Shown piece after piece: positions 8,618-17,688 of a stretch of DNA of 64,000 nt. Numbering within the stretch: position 1 is the first letter of the stretch; each line of letters opens with the position of its first letter. Position numbers and translations under genes: made by a program. The notes under the pieces are model-generated. The model searched no databases. It worked only from the letters and a program-made list of their open reading frames with translations, and was not told the origin of the DNA. The stretch is from Pseudogulbenkiania sp. Lineage in GTDB: Bacteria; Pseudomonadota; Gammaproteobacteria; Burkholderiales; Chromobacteriaceae. The DNA is taken from NCBI GenBank assembly GCA_018260425.1, contig JAGLBD010000003.1, forward strand, positions 40,948 through 104,947. Direction: 5' to 3'.

Positions 8618-9268
8618 TCAACGGTATCGGGCGTCGGCAACAAACGGGTTATGCTGCTTTTCTTCCCCGATGGTGGTTAGTGGTCCATGACCCGGTAATA
8701 CGATGGTTTCATCCGGCAACGTGAATAATTTAGTGCGGATGGCATCGAGCAAATCCTGATGATTGCCCATCGGAAAATCGGTCCGGCCGATCGAACCTTG
8801 AAACAGCACATCGCCCACCACCAGCAGTCCGGCCGCCGGACTATGGAAGACCACATGCCCCGGCGTATGACCCGGGCAATGCAATACCTCCAGCACCTCA
8901 TTGCCGACCGTCACGGTCTCCCCTTCTTCCAGCCAGCGATCCGGCACCAGTTTGTCACTCGGCGGAAAACCGAACATGCGCCCTTGATGGGGCAGGATAT
9001 CCAGCCAGTAGCTCTCGCTTTGCTGCGGACCCTCGATCTTGACGCCAAAGCGTGCGGCCAGTTCGGCGGCGCCACCGGCATGGTCGATGTGGCCATGGGT
9101 CAGCAACAGCTTTTCCAGGGTCAGTCCGCGTTGCTCGACACTGGCGGCCAGAACATCGATATCGCCGCCGGCATCGACAATGGCGGCGCGCCCGGTGACA
9201 TCGCACCACAGCAGGGTGGCATTCTGGGCAAAGGCGGTGACAGGAATAATGTGGTACTGCAGGGCCAT
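8618..9268 (-). CDS. MBL-fold metallohydrolase, glyoxalase II-like (YcbL type)
   Basis: A 216-residue metallo-beta-lactamase-fold hydrolase. The metal ligands are visible: THGHIDHAGG (H58, H60, D62, H63), HCPGHTPGH, GDVLFQGSIGRTD and PGHGPLTTIGEE. The arrangement matches the small glyoxalase II-like proteins such as YcbL, which hydrolyse thioesters including S-lactoylglutathione. The protein lacks the C-terminal substrate domain of classical GloB. It starts 36 nt before the GIY-YIG gene's 3' end on the same strand. The physiological substrate is not known. Confidence 0.85.
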   Translation of the reverse strand: MALQYHIIPVTAFAQNATLLWCDVTGRAAIVDAGGDIDVLAASVEQRGLTLEKLLLTHGHIDHAGGAAELAARFGVKIEGPQQSESYWLDILPHQGRMFGFPPSDKLVPDRWLEEGETVTVGNEVLEVLHCPGHTPGHVVFHSPAAGLLVVGDVLFQGSIGRTDFPMGNHQDLLDAIRTKLFTLPDETIVLPGHGPLTTIGEEKQHNPFVADARYR

Positions 9269-9304
9269 GGCGGATGCTCCGGATCGGTCAGAGCCCCGAT
9301 TCTG

Positions 9305-9592
9305 TCACGGGGCGAGCAGTCTTGAAAAGTCGTCGCTGACAGAATCCGCATGCGCCAGACAAAAAGCCAGCTTGGCGGCACGGGTCAGTGACTTGAAGGC
9401 GTATTCGGCCGACAGGGCGCTGCCCTTGTCCGGGAAGACCACCAGTGCCCGCAGTCGCCTTGGGGGATGGCTGCGGGTGTAACGGGCTCCCCGGCCGCCG
9501 GCATGCTCGGCCAGCCGGCGTGCCACGTTGGTGGTGATGCCGGTATAGAGGCTGCCGTCACGGCATTCGAGAATATAGAGAAACCAGTCCAT
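9305..9592 (-). CDS. GIY-YIG domain protein (YhbQ-like)
   Basis: A 95-residue single-domain protein. The core reads FLYILECRDGSLYTGIT, the GIY-YIG signature in its YIL-YTG form, followed by RRLAEHAGGRGARYTRSHPP with the conserved Arg. The ATG at 9592 is chosen because a terminator for the upstream gene lies immediately before it; the frame stays open into ccsB but that extension is antisense noise. E. coli YhbQ acts on DNA weakly; the cellular role is unclear. The start is about 10 nt from the terminator stem, so its promoter must be close or read-through must feed it. Confidence 0.82.
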   Translation of the reverse strand: MDWFLYILECRDGSLYTGITTNVARRLAEHAGGRGARYTRSHPPRRLRALVVFPDKGSALSAEYAFKSLTRAAKLAFCLAHADSVSDDFSRLLAP

Positions 9593-9597
9593 GGACG

Positions 9598-9620
9598 AAA
9601 AAGAGCCCCTTGCGGGGCTC
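9598..9620 (-). terminator. Terminator of the ResB/CcsA operon
   Basis: On the minus strand GAGCCCC-GCAA-GGGGCTC is followed by TTTTT. It lies 14 nt after the CcsA-type gene and right before the GIY-YIG start. Confidence 0.9.
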
Positions 9621-9633
9621 CTTGCCGGAATGT

Positions 9634-10779
9634 TTACAGGCCGCCGTAGGAGTGCAGGCCGGTGAGGAACATATTGACGCCGACGAAGGCGAAGCTGGTC
9701 ACCATCAGACCGACCACCGCCCACCAGGCCAGAGGTTTGCCACGCAGGCCCTTGACCAGACGCATGTGCAGCCAGGCGGCGTAGTTCAGCCAGACGATCA
9801 GGGCCCAGGTCTCTTTCGGGTCCCATGACCAGTAACCGCCCCAGGCATCTGCCGCCCACATGGCACCCAGAATGGTGGCAATGGTGAAGAACAGGAAGCC
9901 TACGGCAATCGCCTTGTACATGACCTCGTCCAGCAGCTCGGCCGACGGCAGGCGACCTTGCAGGCGGCCTCCCAGTACCAGCAATTGGGCAACGCCCAGC
10001 ATGGCGGCCAGCGAGAAGGCGCCGTAGCCAATGAAGTTGGCCGGGACGTGGATCTTCATCCACCAGGACTGCAGGGCCGGGATCAGCGGCTGGATCTCGT
10101 GTGCCTGACGATCAAAGGTGTACCAGAGAATGAAGCCGACGGCGGCCGAGATCACCAGCAAGACAAAGGCTCCCATCTGGCGCGCCTGGAAGCGGGCCTC
10201 ATAGTAGAGGTGCATCAGTGCAGTGATCAGGCAGAACAGCACGAACACTTCATAGAGGTTGGACACCGGCACATGGCCGACATCGCTGCCGATCAGATAG
10301 CTTTCATACCAGCGGGTGAACATGCCGGCAGCCCCCATGGTGGCCGCGGCCCAGGTCAGCCACGAGCCCATGCGGCACAACAGCTCCGAGCGACCCAGTG
10401 TCCCGGCCCAGTAAACACCGGTGGCCAGGAAGAACAAGGTGCACATCCACATGATCGACGATTGGCTGGACAGCAGATATTTCAGCCAGAACGTCTGCTG
10501 GCCGCGTGTCAGGTCGCCGTGATAGGCATTGACGGCCAGCAAGGCCACCCCGCCCACCACCGGAAAGAAGATCCGCCAGGCTTTCCAGAACCAGCCAAGG
10601 GCGATCAGCCCGGCACCGGCGCCAAACAGGATGGCATGTTCGTAACCATCCATGAAGGTGCCAAGGCGCCATTCCACCAGCGCCGTGGCCAGCACGATGA
10701 ACAGCGCGTAGAGGCCATCGGCCAGCGTCAGTTGCCGGGTCCAGGAGCGCGGTAAGTCGCTATGTGCAAGTTCCATCAT
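9634..10779 (-). CDS. ccsB: System II cytochrome c biogenesis protein, CcsA/ResC type (annotated CcsB in NCBI families)
   Basis: A 381-residue polytopic membrane protein of the haem-handling family. Near residues 310-330 it has WAADAWGGYWSWDPKETWAL, the tryptophan-rich WWD motif that presents haem at the periplasmic face. With ResB it forms the System II synthetase that attaches haem to CXXCH cytochromes. About eight hydrophobic segments are apparent. Its ATG overlaps the resB stop (ATGA), so the two are translationally coupled. Naming differs between schemes: WWD protein is CcsA/ResC in plants and Gram-positives, but the bacterial family model calls it CcsB. Confidence 0.92.
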   Translation of the reverse strand: MMELAHSDLPRSWTRQLTLADGLYALFIVLATALVEWRLGTFMDGYEHAILFGAGAGLIALGWFWKAWRIFFPVVGGVALLAVNAYHGDLTRGQQTFWLKYLLSSQSSIMWMCTLFFLATGVYWAGTLGRSELLCRMGSWLTWAAATMGAAGMFTRWYESYLIGSDVGHVPVSNLYEVFVLFCLITALMHLYYEARFQARQMGAFVLLVISAAVGFILWYTFDRQAHEIQPLIPALQSWWMKIHVPANFIGYGAFSLAAMLGVAQLLVLGGRLQGRLPSAELLDEVMYKAIAVGFLFFTIATILGAMWAADAWGGYWSWDPKETWALIVWLNYAAWLHMRLVKGLRGKPLAWWAVVGLMVTSFAFVGVNMFLTGLHSYGGL

Positions 10780-12794
10780 TTCCCTCGTACAGTCGTCTTG
10801 ACTGCCGCTACGAAGCGGCTGAACAGTGGGGCCAGATCGCGGCTATGGCGGTTGGCGCTCATTGCAATCCGTGTCGTGCCGCCGCTGAGCAGCACCCACA
10901 GGCGCATTTCACGGACATAGAACATCAGGATGATGCCGATGACCATCATCAGGCTGCCCAGATACACCAGATTTTTCCCCGGGGAGCGGGTCAGTTGCAG
11001 GCCGGTGGCTTGCAACTGTTCGAAGCCGGACAGTTGCAGGAAGACCGGAGAGCCGTATTCGCGCAGGGCGCTGTAGCCGACCAGACCATCCAGCAGGAAG
11101 CGGTAATGCTCGGCATCATTCTTCAGTGCCGGAACACCGGCACGGGCATTGGCCACTTCCATCACATCGATCACGGCACCTTGCAGGATCTTGATGTAGG
11201 TTTGAGCGACACCCTGACGCTTGTCGGCCGGTACCTTCTCGGTCAGGAATTTCTCCAGACCATTGAAACCGCCCTGGGCAAACAGGGTCAGCACCCATTT
11301 TACCGTACCGGCAAATTGTTGCTTCATTTCCGGACTGATCGCGTTGCCTTGCAGTGCCTTTTCCGCACTTTTTGCAGCGACAACGTCATAGATGGCCGGA
11401 TTGGCCAGCGCCGCACGCAGTCGCATGAAGGTGGTGATGGAAAAGTCGTCATCCAGCGGCAGGCGTACGTACTGGAAAGGCTGGTCGACTCTGGCACGCA
11501 TCCCGGAAATCAGGTAGTTGGCATCATCCTGCCGGATCGGCGACATATACTGCAGATATTCGTGGGCCTGTCCCTGAGTATCGCGCAGCTTGAAGCTGAC
11601 CGAAGGTCCGACGTTCTTCAGCTGCTTCTCGTGACGGACCTCGCGGGCATCCTTCAAGCGCTGGTTGAACGAGGTGTCGGTGCTCTTGGCTTTGCCCATG
11701 TCCTCGACATTGAAGACCTTGAGGGCGCTGAACTCGAGGGTGTAGTCGCGCCCATTGGCCTTGAGCGGCTGCGAGTTCATCGAGATCCCTTCGATCTCGG
11801 CTGGCGCCTGTTCCGGCCGCTCGAGGTTCCAGGCCTTGAAGCGCAGGCGCGATCCGCCGTCGCCGAAGCTGGCCTGATAGATCGCTATGCCATCCACTAT
11901 CATGGGATGGTTAACGGCGATCTTGCCGGCCGTTTCCTTGCCGGTGGCCTTGTCGGTGACCACCACATCGCTGATAAAGGATTTCGGCATGCCGTTACCG
12001 TAGTAATCGACGCTGAATTTCTTGAGCGAAATGATGAAGGGCAGTTCCTGTACCAGATAGCCCTGACCGGCGTTGAGGAACACCACGTCGGCGCTATGGC
12101 CCTCGGCAATTTCGGCATTGCCGCGGAACGACAGGTTACCGGCCGAGAGGCGGCTTTGCTCCGGGATCTGGCTCTGTGGCAGGCTGCGGGTTTCCGGAAC
12201 CACGCGGCCGGTCATCTCGGCGATCTTGAGCGGCAGGTTGCCGTCCAGCAGGCCGCCGATACAGATCACCACCAGTGCGATGTGCGCAAAGAAGTAGCCA
12301 AGACGGTTCCAGGAACCTTTTTTGGCGGCAATGAGCAAGGAACCGTCTTCGCGTTCGTTGACCTTGAAGCGGAAACCTTCTGCCGCAAGGCGGGTTTCAA
12401 TCGCCTGACGATCGGCGATACCGTCCAATAGTTCGGTATGATGCATGGCCGCCAGCGAATTGGCCGAGGCCTTGTCGCGGAACGAGCGGATGTCCTTGAG
12501 GAAGCCCGGACCATTGCGCACGATACACAGTGTGGTCGAGAGCATCAGGAAGGCCAGGATGGTCAGGAACCAGCCGGAATGGTAGACATCATAGATGCCC
12601 AGCGTTTCGAAGATCTGGAACCAGAATTGGCCGAATTCAAACGCATAGTCAGGATAGGCCTGATTTTGTTTGATCCAGGTGCCGATGATCGAGGCAATGG
12701 CCAGTACGGTCAATAAGCCGATGGCGAAACGCATCGAGCTGAGCAGTTCGAAAAGTGCCCGCTTAAACGAAGTGGTACGACGCTGATTTTTCAT
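10776..12794 (-). CDS. resB: ResB-family cytochrome c biogenesis protein
   Basis: A 672-residue membrane protein, partner of the WWD protein in System II cytochrome c maturation; it helps carry haem and binds the apocytochrome. N-terminal membrane segments lie near residues 20-40 (FAIGLLTVLAIASIIGTWI) and 70-95, a third near 165-185, then a large periplasmic domain, and a final membrane segment near 620-640 (LVYLGSLMMVIGIILMFYV). This order is typical of ResB/Ccs1. The gene starts the operon and follows cytochrome c4 on the same strand after a terminator. Confidence 0.92.
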   Translation of the reverse strand: MKNQRRTTSFKRALFELLSSMRFAIGLLTVLAIASIIGTWIKQNQAYPDYAFEFGQFWFQIFETLGIYDVYHSGWFLTILAFLMLSTTLCIVRNGPGFLKDIRSFRDKASANSLAAMHHTELLDGIADRQAIETRLAAEGFRFKVNEREDGSLLIAAKKGSWNRLGYFFAHIALVVICIGGLLDGNLPLKIAEMTGRVVPETRSLPQSQIPEQSRLSAGNLSFRGNAEIAEGHSADVVFLNAGQGYLVQELPFIISLKKFSVDYYGNGMPKSFISDVVVTDKATGKETAGKIAVNHPMIVDGIAIYQASFGDGGSRLRFKAWNLERPEQAPAEIEGISMNSQPLKANGRDYTLEFSALKVFNVEDMGKAKSTDTSFNQRLKDAREVRHEKQLKNVGPSVSFKLRDTQGQAHEYLQYMSPIRQDDANYLISGMRARVDQPFQYVRLPLDDDFSITTFMRLRAALANPAIYDVVAAKSAEKALQGNAISPEMKQQFAGTVKWVLTLFAQGGFNGLEKFLTEKVPADKRQGVAQTYIKILQGAVIDVMEVANARAGVPALKNDAEHYRFLLDGLVGYSALREYGSPVFLQLSGFEQLQATGLQLTRSPGKNLVYLGSLMMVIGIILMFYVREMRLWVLLSGGTTRIAMSANRHSRDLAPLFSRFVAAVKTTVRGK

Positions 12795-12811
12795 AGGTGT
12801 CGCTTCGAAAC

Positions 12812-12836
12812 AAAAAGGGAAGCCTCAAGGCTTCCC
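12812..12836 (-). terminator. Terminator of the cytochrome c4 gene
   Basis: On the minus strand GGGAAGCC-TTGA-GGCTTCCC is followed by TTTTT; A's precede the stem so it could work on both strands. It separates cytochrome c4 from resB. Confidence 0.9.
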
Positions 12837-12867
12837 TTTTGAGTGAGGCATGATGCAAAAGTTGCGA

Positions 12868-13482
12868 TTAACGCAAGCCGGAAATATAGTCGGCTACCGC
12901 TTTCATTTCGGCATCGCTCAAACGATTGGCGATATCGTACATGGTCGGGTTCTTGCGATCCGTGCCGGCTTTGAAGTCAGCCAATTGCTTGGCCACATAA
13001 CCTGCGTGCTGGCTGCCTACACGCGGGTACTGGTCGGGCAGGCCTGCACCCGCCGGACCATGGCAGGCCATACAGGCCGGTACGCGGGTAACGGGGTTGC
13101 CGACGCGGTAGATCTTTTTGCCCAGCTCGAGCTGGGTCTTGTCCGAGGCTTCGCGAGCCTTGGGTTTTTGGGAGCCAAACCAGGCGGCGACGTTTTGCAT
13201 GTCGCCAGGCGACAGGGTAGACGCCATGCCGAGCATGGTCGGGTTATTGCGTTTGCCAGCCTTGAAGGCCTGCAATTGGGCAACAAGGTAGGCAGGGCTC
13301 TGGCCGGCGAGTACCGGGTTCGCGGCAGCTACGCTGTTGCCGTCGGCGCCGTGACATGCGGCACAGATCGTTTCGGCGATCTGCTTGCCTTTGATCGGAT
13401 CCCCCTTGCCAGCCGGGGCTTCAGCCAGCGCATTGCCAGCGAGGGTTGCCGCCGCAATCGCCAACAGCATCGTTCGTTTCAT
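12868..13482 (-). CDS. Dihaem cytochrome c4
   Basis: A 204-residue periplasmic electron carrier with a Sec signal peptide ending near NALA. Two class I haem sites are visible: C40-AA-C43-H44 and C137-MA-C140-H141, each followed by a methionine-containing loop (NPTMLGMA, NPTMYDIA). The two halves are homologous, as in cytochromes c4, which donate electrons to terminal oxidases. The ATG at 13482 has AAGGAG upstream and is preferred to one 27 nt earlier. The neighbouring resB and CcsA-type genes supply the haem attachment machinery. It is divergent from engB. Confidence 0.93.
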   Translation of the reverse strand: MKRTMLLAIAAATLAGNALAEAPAGKGDPIKGKQIAETICAACHGADGNSVAAANPVLAGQSPAYLVAQLQAFKAGKRNNPTMLGMASTLSPGDMQNVAAWFGSQKPKAREASDKTQLELGKKIYRVGNPVTRVPACMACHGPAGAGLPDQYPRVGSQHAGYVAKQLADFKAGTDRKNPTMYDIANRLSDAEMKAVADYISGLR

Positions 13483-13573
13483 GGTCGCTCCTTGACACGG
13501 ATTTCGCAAATATCGCTAAAAGTGGCAATTTCAAACCTGTTATTCTATACGAAATGAATTGACCCTTACTACT

Positions 13574-14212
13574 ATGACGATTTTTCAGAACGCACGTTTC
13601 TTCACTACGGTGAATCATATGAAGGATCTCCCCCCTACCCGGGCGGAGGTTGCTTTCGTTGGCCGCTCCAATGCCGGCAAGTCCAGCGCCATCAATACGC
13701 TGGCCAACCGGACACGTCTGGCCTATGTCTCCAAAACACCCGGACGTACCCAGCACATCAACTTTTTTGACCTCGGCGACGAGCGTTACATGGTCGATTT
13801 GCCGGGATACGGCTATGCCGAAGTCCCCGAAGCCGTGCGCCGCCATTGGGTCGAGCTGCTGGGGCGTTACCTGCAAAGCCGCAAGAGTCTGGTGGGACTG
13901 ATCCTGATCATGGACAGTCGCCATCCGCTCAAGGAGCTGGATGTCCGCATGCTGGACTTCTTCAAGGACACCGGCCGCCCGGTCCATATCCTGTTGTCCA
14001 AAGCCGATAAATTGTCGCGTCAGGACCAGCAGAAGATCCTTGCCGCGGTACGCCGCGACCTGGAAGTGTACCCGGGCGTGACGGTGCAACTGTTTTCCAG
14101 CCTCAAGAAAACCGGTATCGACGAGGTCGAAACGGTGGTGGCCAACTGGTTTGCCGCGTTGGATCCGGCACAGGATGACAATGAGGACGGAACTTTGCCA
14201 GAGGCTTTCTGA
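13574..14212 (+). CDS. engB: Ribosome biogenesis GTPase YsxC/EngB
   Basis: A 212-residue GTPase needed for assembly of the large ribosomal subunit. G1 is GRSNAGKS (residues 30-37), the switch region has KTPGRTQ, G3 is DLPGYG (75-80) and G4 is SKADK (about 142-146), all typical of the YihA/YsxC family. I use the ATG at 13574; a TTG 15 nt upstream is in frame but there is no convincing Shine-Dalgarno for either. The gene is followed by a strong terminator. It is divergent from cytochrome c4. Confidence 0.95.
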   Translation: MTIFQNARFFTTVNHMKDLPPTRAEVAFVGRSNAGKSSAINTLANRTRLAYVSKTPGRTQHINFFDLGDERYMVDLPGYGYAEVPEAVRRHWVELLGRYLQSRKSLVGLILIMDSRHPLKELDVRMLDFFKDTGRPVHILLSKADKLSRQDQQKILAAVRRDLEVYPGVTVQLFSSLKKTGIDEVETVVANWFAALDPAQDDNEDGTLPEAF

Positions 14213-14290
14213 CTAAGTTGCTGGTGCCTCCGCACCACCCGCTTGCCTCCCTGAGCGGGCGCCTCTAGCTGACACTATAGGCATTTTTAT

Positions 14291-14318
14291 CCCGGCGATA
14301 CCCTCGCCGGGTTTTTTT
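14291..14318 (+). terminator. Terminator of engB
   Basis: CCCGGCGA-N5-TCGCCGGG is followed by seven T's. It lies about 80 nt past the engB stop. Confidence 0.92.
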
Positions 14319-14325
14319 ATGCATG

Positions 14326-14356
14326 AAAAAGGCGGGAGATCCGTAGATCCCCCGCC
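14326..14356 (-). terminator. Terminator of the comF-trmL-rlpA group
   Basis: On the minus strand GGCGGG and CCCGCC arms enclose a shorter GATC pair and are followed by TTTTT. It sits 35 nt beyond the rlpA stop, back to back with the engB terminator. Confidence 0.85.
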
Positions 14357-14390
14357 TTGGCGTGTGGCGTCGTCAGTCGTAAGCCAGTGC

Positions 14391-15257
14391 TCAGTTGGCC
14401 ATCACAATGTTTTCGACATTGAGGGTTTCTGCAGCACTGCGTACAGCGGCATCGGAAGTGAACGGACCGAGTCGTACCCGGTACACGCCCTGCTGGTTCA
14501 CGATGCCCAGCTTGTCGTCGTAGCCCTTGTCCAGCTCGTCGACCAGCCGTTTCAGCATGGCTTCGGCATTGGCCAGAGTGGTGAAGGCACCCAATTGCAG
14601 ATACTTGGGTGTTTCATCCTGGCGAAGACCGTTGGCCTCGTTTCGGGCGACGGCAGTGACGTCATTGTCGGCTGCCGGCCAAACCCGCTCGACCAGTACG
14701 CTGGCGCTGCCTTGCCCGACAAAGGACAGACGGTGCGCCGCAGCGTAAGACAGGTCCAGCAGTCGACCACGATGGAACGGCCCGCGGTCATTGATGCGCA
14801 CCACGACCGATTTGCCGTTTTCCAGATTGGTCACCCGGGCATAGCTCGGGATTGGCAAGGTCGGGTGTGCCGCCGTCATGGCGAACATGTCGTAGCGTTC
14901 ACCTGACGTGGTACGGCGGCCATGAAACTGCTTGCCGTACCAGGATGCCTTGCCCCGAACCCGGTATGGAGCCGGGCTGGTATCGGGGCGAAAGCTCATG
15001 CCCATTGCCGTGTAGGGCAGATTGGCCGCTCTGATCAGCGGCTCGTCTTGAGGAACCGCATTGGGCACTAGATCCAGATTAACGGGGATATGGTCTGCCG
15101 GACCATCGTTCTGGAAGTAGGCGCCGTTGCGGGCGATGGTTTTTTTCGCCGGCTTGGCCGACGATTGGCTGGTGGCACTAGCCGTCTTGACGGTGGAACA
15201 GGCCACAAGCACTAGACTGACGATTAAAAGCCACAGCCATCGGATTACAGGCTTCAT
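14391..15257 (-). CDS. rlpA: RlpA-family septal lytic transglycosylase lipoprotein
   Basis: A 288-residue outer-membrane lipoprotein: SLVLVACSTV near residue 20 is the lipobox. The double-psi beta-barrel domain lies at about 100-190 (GKASWYGKQFHGRRTTSGE, MTAAHPTLPIPSYARVTN, RINDRGPFHRGRLLDLSYAAA); in RlpA it cleaves naked glycan strands at the septum. The C-terminal SPOR domain (about 210-288, YLQLGAFTTLANAEAML to VRLGPF) directs it to denuded peptidoglycan. AAGGGAGG precedes the ATG. It is the last gene of a comF-trmL-rlpA run on this strand. Confidence 0.93.
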   Translation of the reverse strand: MKPVIRWLWLLIVSLVLVACSTVKTASATSQSSAKPAKKTIARNGAYFQNDGPADHIPVNLDLVPNAVPQDEPLIRAANLPYTAMGMSFRPDTSPAPYRVRGKASWYGKQFHGRRTTSGERYDMFAMTAAHPTLPIPSYARVTNLENGKSVVVRINDRGPFHRGRLLDLSYAAAHRLSFVGQGSASVLVERVWPAADNDVTAVARNEANGLRQDETPKYLQLGAFTTLANAEAMLKRLVDELDKGYDDKLGIVNQQGVYRVRLGPFTSDAAVRSAAETLNVENIVMAN

Positions 15258-15294
15258 AAACCTCCCTTATGCTGTTGGGCCAACTCGTGAACTG

Positions 15295-15759
15295 TCAGAT
15301 TCCTTCCGCAAAGTCATTTTGCCGCCACGCCTCATAAACGGTGACGGCCACAGCATTGGACAAGTTCATGCTGCGTGACTGGGGCTGCATCGGTAGTCGG
15401 ATGCGTCGCTCGGTCGGGAATGAGGCAAGCACCTCTTCCGGCAGACCGCGCGACTCCGGTCCGAACAGGAATACATCCCCGGGTCGGAATTGGGTCTGGT
15501 CATGGCGCATGGCGCCCTTGGTGGTAGCGGCGAAAATACGCCGCCCCTGGAGTGTTGCCTGACAGGCTTCCCAATTCTCGTGTACGACGAGACGGGCGTA
15601 CTCGTGATAGTCGAGTCCGGCACGACGCAGTTTGGCGTCGTCCAGTGGAAACCCCATCGGTTTGACCAGATGCAGTTCACAGCCGGTGTTGGCACATAAA
15701 CGAATCACATTGCCCGTATTAGGCGGTATCTCCGGCTGAAAAAGAACTACTGTGAACAT
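15295..15759 (-). CDS. trmL: tRNA (cytidine/uridine-34-2'-O)-methyltransferase
   Basis: A 154-residue SPOUT methyltransferase that methylates the ribose of the wobble base in tRNA-Leu isoacceptors using S-adenosylmethionine. Family hallmarks are PEIPPNTGNVIRLCANTG near residues 9-26, FLFGPESRGLP near 97-107, and RLPMQPQSRSMNLSNAVAV near 120-138, which forms the trefoil knot. Its length equals that of E. coli TrmL/YibK. It lies between comF and rlpA, 39 nt after comF on the same strand. Confidence 0.95.
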   Translation of the reverse strand: MFTVVLFQPEIPPNTGNVIRLCANTGCELHLVKPMGFPLDDAKLRRAGLDYHEYARLVVHENWEACQATLQGRRIFAATTKGAMRHDQTQFRPGDVFLFGPESRGLPEEVLASFPTERRIRLPMQPQSRSMNLSNAVAVTVYEAWRQNDFAEGI

Positions 15760-15798
15760 CGTTGGCAGCTGGATTGTTCCAAAAAATCAAAAAGTTGG

Positions 15799-16509
15799 TC
15801 AAGTGAAGGTGGAAAATGCCTGGCAAAGTACCCAGGCCTCGACCCGTTTTGCACCCTGGTTTTTGAGGGCTGAAGCCAGCTCGAACAGGGTGGATCCGGT
15901 TGTCGAAACGTCATCCACGATGGCAATACAGAGCCCGTCACATCTATGTTCTACGCCAAAAGCATCGGCGAGATTGCGCGCCCTCCGATCTCGCCCGAGA
16001 CTTGCCTGAGGCCGAGTGTTGTATTTTCGCCAACACCAATCGGGGGATGGAGGCCGGGATCCGGGTCCCGGGAGTTCTTCACGCAGTAACTCGCTCTGAT
16101 TGAAGCCGCGTTCGGCAAGTCGTTCATTTGACAGCGGAACAGCGATGACAACATCAAAGCGAGGCGGGATTGTACCCAATTTCCGCCACATTACAAACCC
16201 GAGTACTCCGGCCAGCTCGATGTGCTTGTGGTACTTGAACGAATGAATTATTTGCGCTAGGGGATAGCAATATTCATACGAAACGTGTAGAGCGTCCAGC
16301 GCGTCGCCGCGAGCGCGACAATCAAGGCAGGGTTGGTTTTCCGGGGCGGGGACGGCACACACCGGACAGCGCTCGCCGGTCAGCTCGGGAAGCTCGTCGA
16401 GACAGGGTTGACAGATGCCGTTTCTGGTATTCGTTGCGCTGCAGACCACACATTTCTGATTAAATATTGTGCAGTTGTCAGATATGTAATCCAAAAAAAT
16501 TGACAGCAT
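15799..16509 (-). CDS. ComF/GntX-family phosphoribosyltransferase-like protein
   Basis: A 236-residue protein of the ComF/GntX family, linked to DNA uptake and utilisation in naturally transformable bacteria. The N-terminus has a zinc-ribbon-like set of Cys pairs (CVVC, CQPC, CPVC, CLDC), then IHSFKYHKHIELAGVL, and the PRPP-binding loop IVDDVSTTGST near residues 194-205. GGGAG lies upstream of the ATG. One oddity: residues about 146-168, between RGFNQSELL and TRPQASLGR, are Pro/Trp-rich and unlike the family, while another frame there reads IPRLVLAKIQH. The segment length equals that of GntX, so two compensating indels are possible. Confidence 0.85.
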   Translation of the reverse strand: MLSIFLDYISDNCTIFNQKCVVCSATNTRNGICQPCLDELPELTGERCPVCAVPAPENQPCLDCRARGDALDALHVSYEYCYPLAQIIHSFKYHKHIELAGVLGFVMWRKLGTIPPRFDVVIAVPLSNERLAERGFNQSELLREELPGPGSRPPSPDWCWRKYNTRPQASLGRDRRARNLADAFGVEHRCDGLCIAIVDDVSTTGSTLFELASALKNQGAKRVEAWVLCQAFSTFT

Positions 16510-16624
16510 TGCGTCACTCCCGCAACATGGTTGGACAGTTTTTCCTGCTTTGCCACCATAGACTCATTCAATGTCGGGTGTCCGGATGCGTGGTTCGAGT
16601 CCCGACTCTCGATCAGGAAGCCCA

Positions 16625-17608
16625 ATGCAAACCTCTGCCATCCGTTTTGCCCCCGCCGCTACCCCGCACCCGACTGATTCCGTCTGGAGCGTCGACGATA
16701 TCGAAGCCTTGCTGGGGCTACCCTTCATGGAGCTGGTGTTCCGTGCCGCCGAAATCCACCGGCAGTTTTTTGATCCGACCCGCATTCAACTGTCGACCCT
16801 GTTGTCGATCAAGACCGGCGGTTGCGAAGAGGACTGTGGCTATTGCCCGCAGTCGGCCCACCACGACACACCGGTGGAAGACCAGCCGATGTTGACCGTG
16901 GACGAAGTCGTCGAGGCGGCACGCGTGGCACGTGCCAATGGCGCCGGTCGTTTCTGTATGGGCGCGGCATGGCGTGGCCCGAAAGATGCCGATCTGGAAA
17001 AAACCCTGGAAATGGTGCGTGAAATCAAGGCGATGGGACTGGAGACCTGTGCCACCTTCGGCCTGTTGAAAGACGGCCAGGCGGAAAAGCTGGCCGACGC
17101 CGGTCTCGATTATTACAACCATAATCTGGACACTTCCCCGGAAAACTACACGAACATCATTCAGACGCGCGAGTACGAAGATCGGCTCGATACCCTTGGC
17201 AAGGTTCGCAAAGCGGGACTGTCGGTCTGCTGCGGCGGCATCGTCGGCATGAATGAAACCCGTCGTGACCGGGCCGGATTGATTGCCCAGCTGGCCAACC
17301 TGGCTCCGCAACCGGAATCAGTGCCGATCAATAATCTGGTCAAGGTGAGCGGTACGCCGCTGGACGGCGCGGCAGAACTGGACTGGACCGAGTTTGTCCG
17401 TACCATCGCGGTGGCGCGCATCACCATGCCGAAGAGTTACGTGCGACTGTCAGCCGGGCGGCGTGAAATGCCGGAAGCCATGCAGGCTCTGTGTTTCCTC
17501 GCCGGTGCCAACTCGATTTTCTATGGAGATCGTTTGTTGACCACGGACAATCCCGATGCGATTGCCGATCGTGATTTGATGGCAAAATTGGATCTGCAAC
17601 CCGCTTAA
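16625..17608 (+). CDS. bioB: Biotin synthase
   Basis: A 327-residue radical SAM enzyme that inserts sulfur into dethiobiotin, the final step of biotin synthesis. The radical SAM cluster motif is C67-EED-C71-GY-C74, followed by [12 protein letters not shown] and [13 protein letters not shown], which hold the [2Fe-2S] and SAM-binding residues. The ATG at 16625 has AGGAAG 7 nt upstream; an in-frame ATG at 16571 lacks this. The gene is divergent from comF. It heads a row of biotin genes: bioF, then bioH and bioC after an interposed signalling gene. Confidence 0.97.
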   Translation: MQTSAIRFAPAATPHPTDSVWSVDDIEALLGLPFMELVFRAAEIHRQFFDPTRIQLSTLLSIKTGGCEEDCGYCPQSAHHDTPVEDQPMLTVDEVVEAARVARANGAGRFCMGAAWRGPKDADLEKTLEMVREIKAMGLETCATFGLLKDGQAEKLADAGLDYYNHNLDTSPENYTNIIQTREYEDRLDTLGKVRKAGLSVCCGGIVGMNETRRDRAGLIAQLANLAPQPESVPINNLVKVSGTPLDGAAELDWTEFVRTIAVARITMPKSYVRLSAGRREMPEAMQALCFLAGANSIFYGDRLLTTDNPDAIADRDLMAKLDLQPA

Positions 17609-17632
17609 GTTGCAACGCTATCATTATATATA

Positions 17633-17657
17633 CCTACGGTCTCGGCGATTCCGTAGG
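17633..17657 (+). other. Hairpin between bioB and bioF
   Basis: A perfect 7-bp stem CCTACGG / CCGTAGG with an 11-nt loop sits in the 80-nt gap. No U-tract follows, so it is not a simple terminator; it may stabilise or process the transcript, or attenuate bioF. Confidence 0.4.
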
Positions 17658-17688
17658 ATTACCCCTCGATAGACAGGATGCCGCCCCG

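Noticed and set aside
9593..10063. N-terminal extension of the GIY-YIG frame into ccsB
   Set aside because: The extension overlaps ccsB in another frame, passes through its terminator, and adds low-complexity sequence; the GIY-YIG domain needs the start at 9592.
10764..12431. Long open frame on the plus strand (555 codons)
   Set aside because: Antisense to resB, whose membrane segments and family pattern are clear.
16573..16606. tRNA-like fragment before bioB (GGTTCGAGTCCC with a GTCGGG/CCCGAC pair)
   Set aside because: The T-arm stem does not pair, and no acceptor, D or anticodon arms can be drawn around it; most likely chance.
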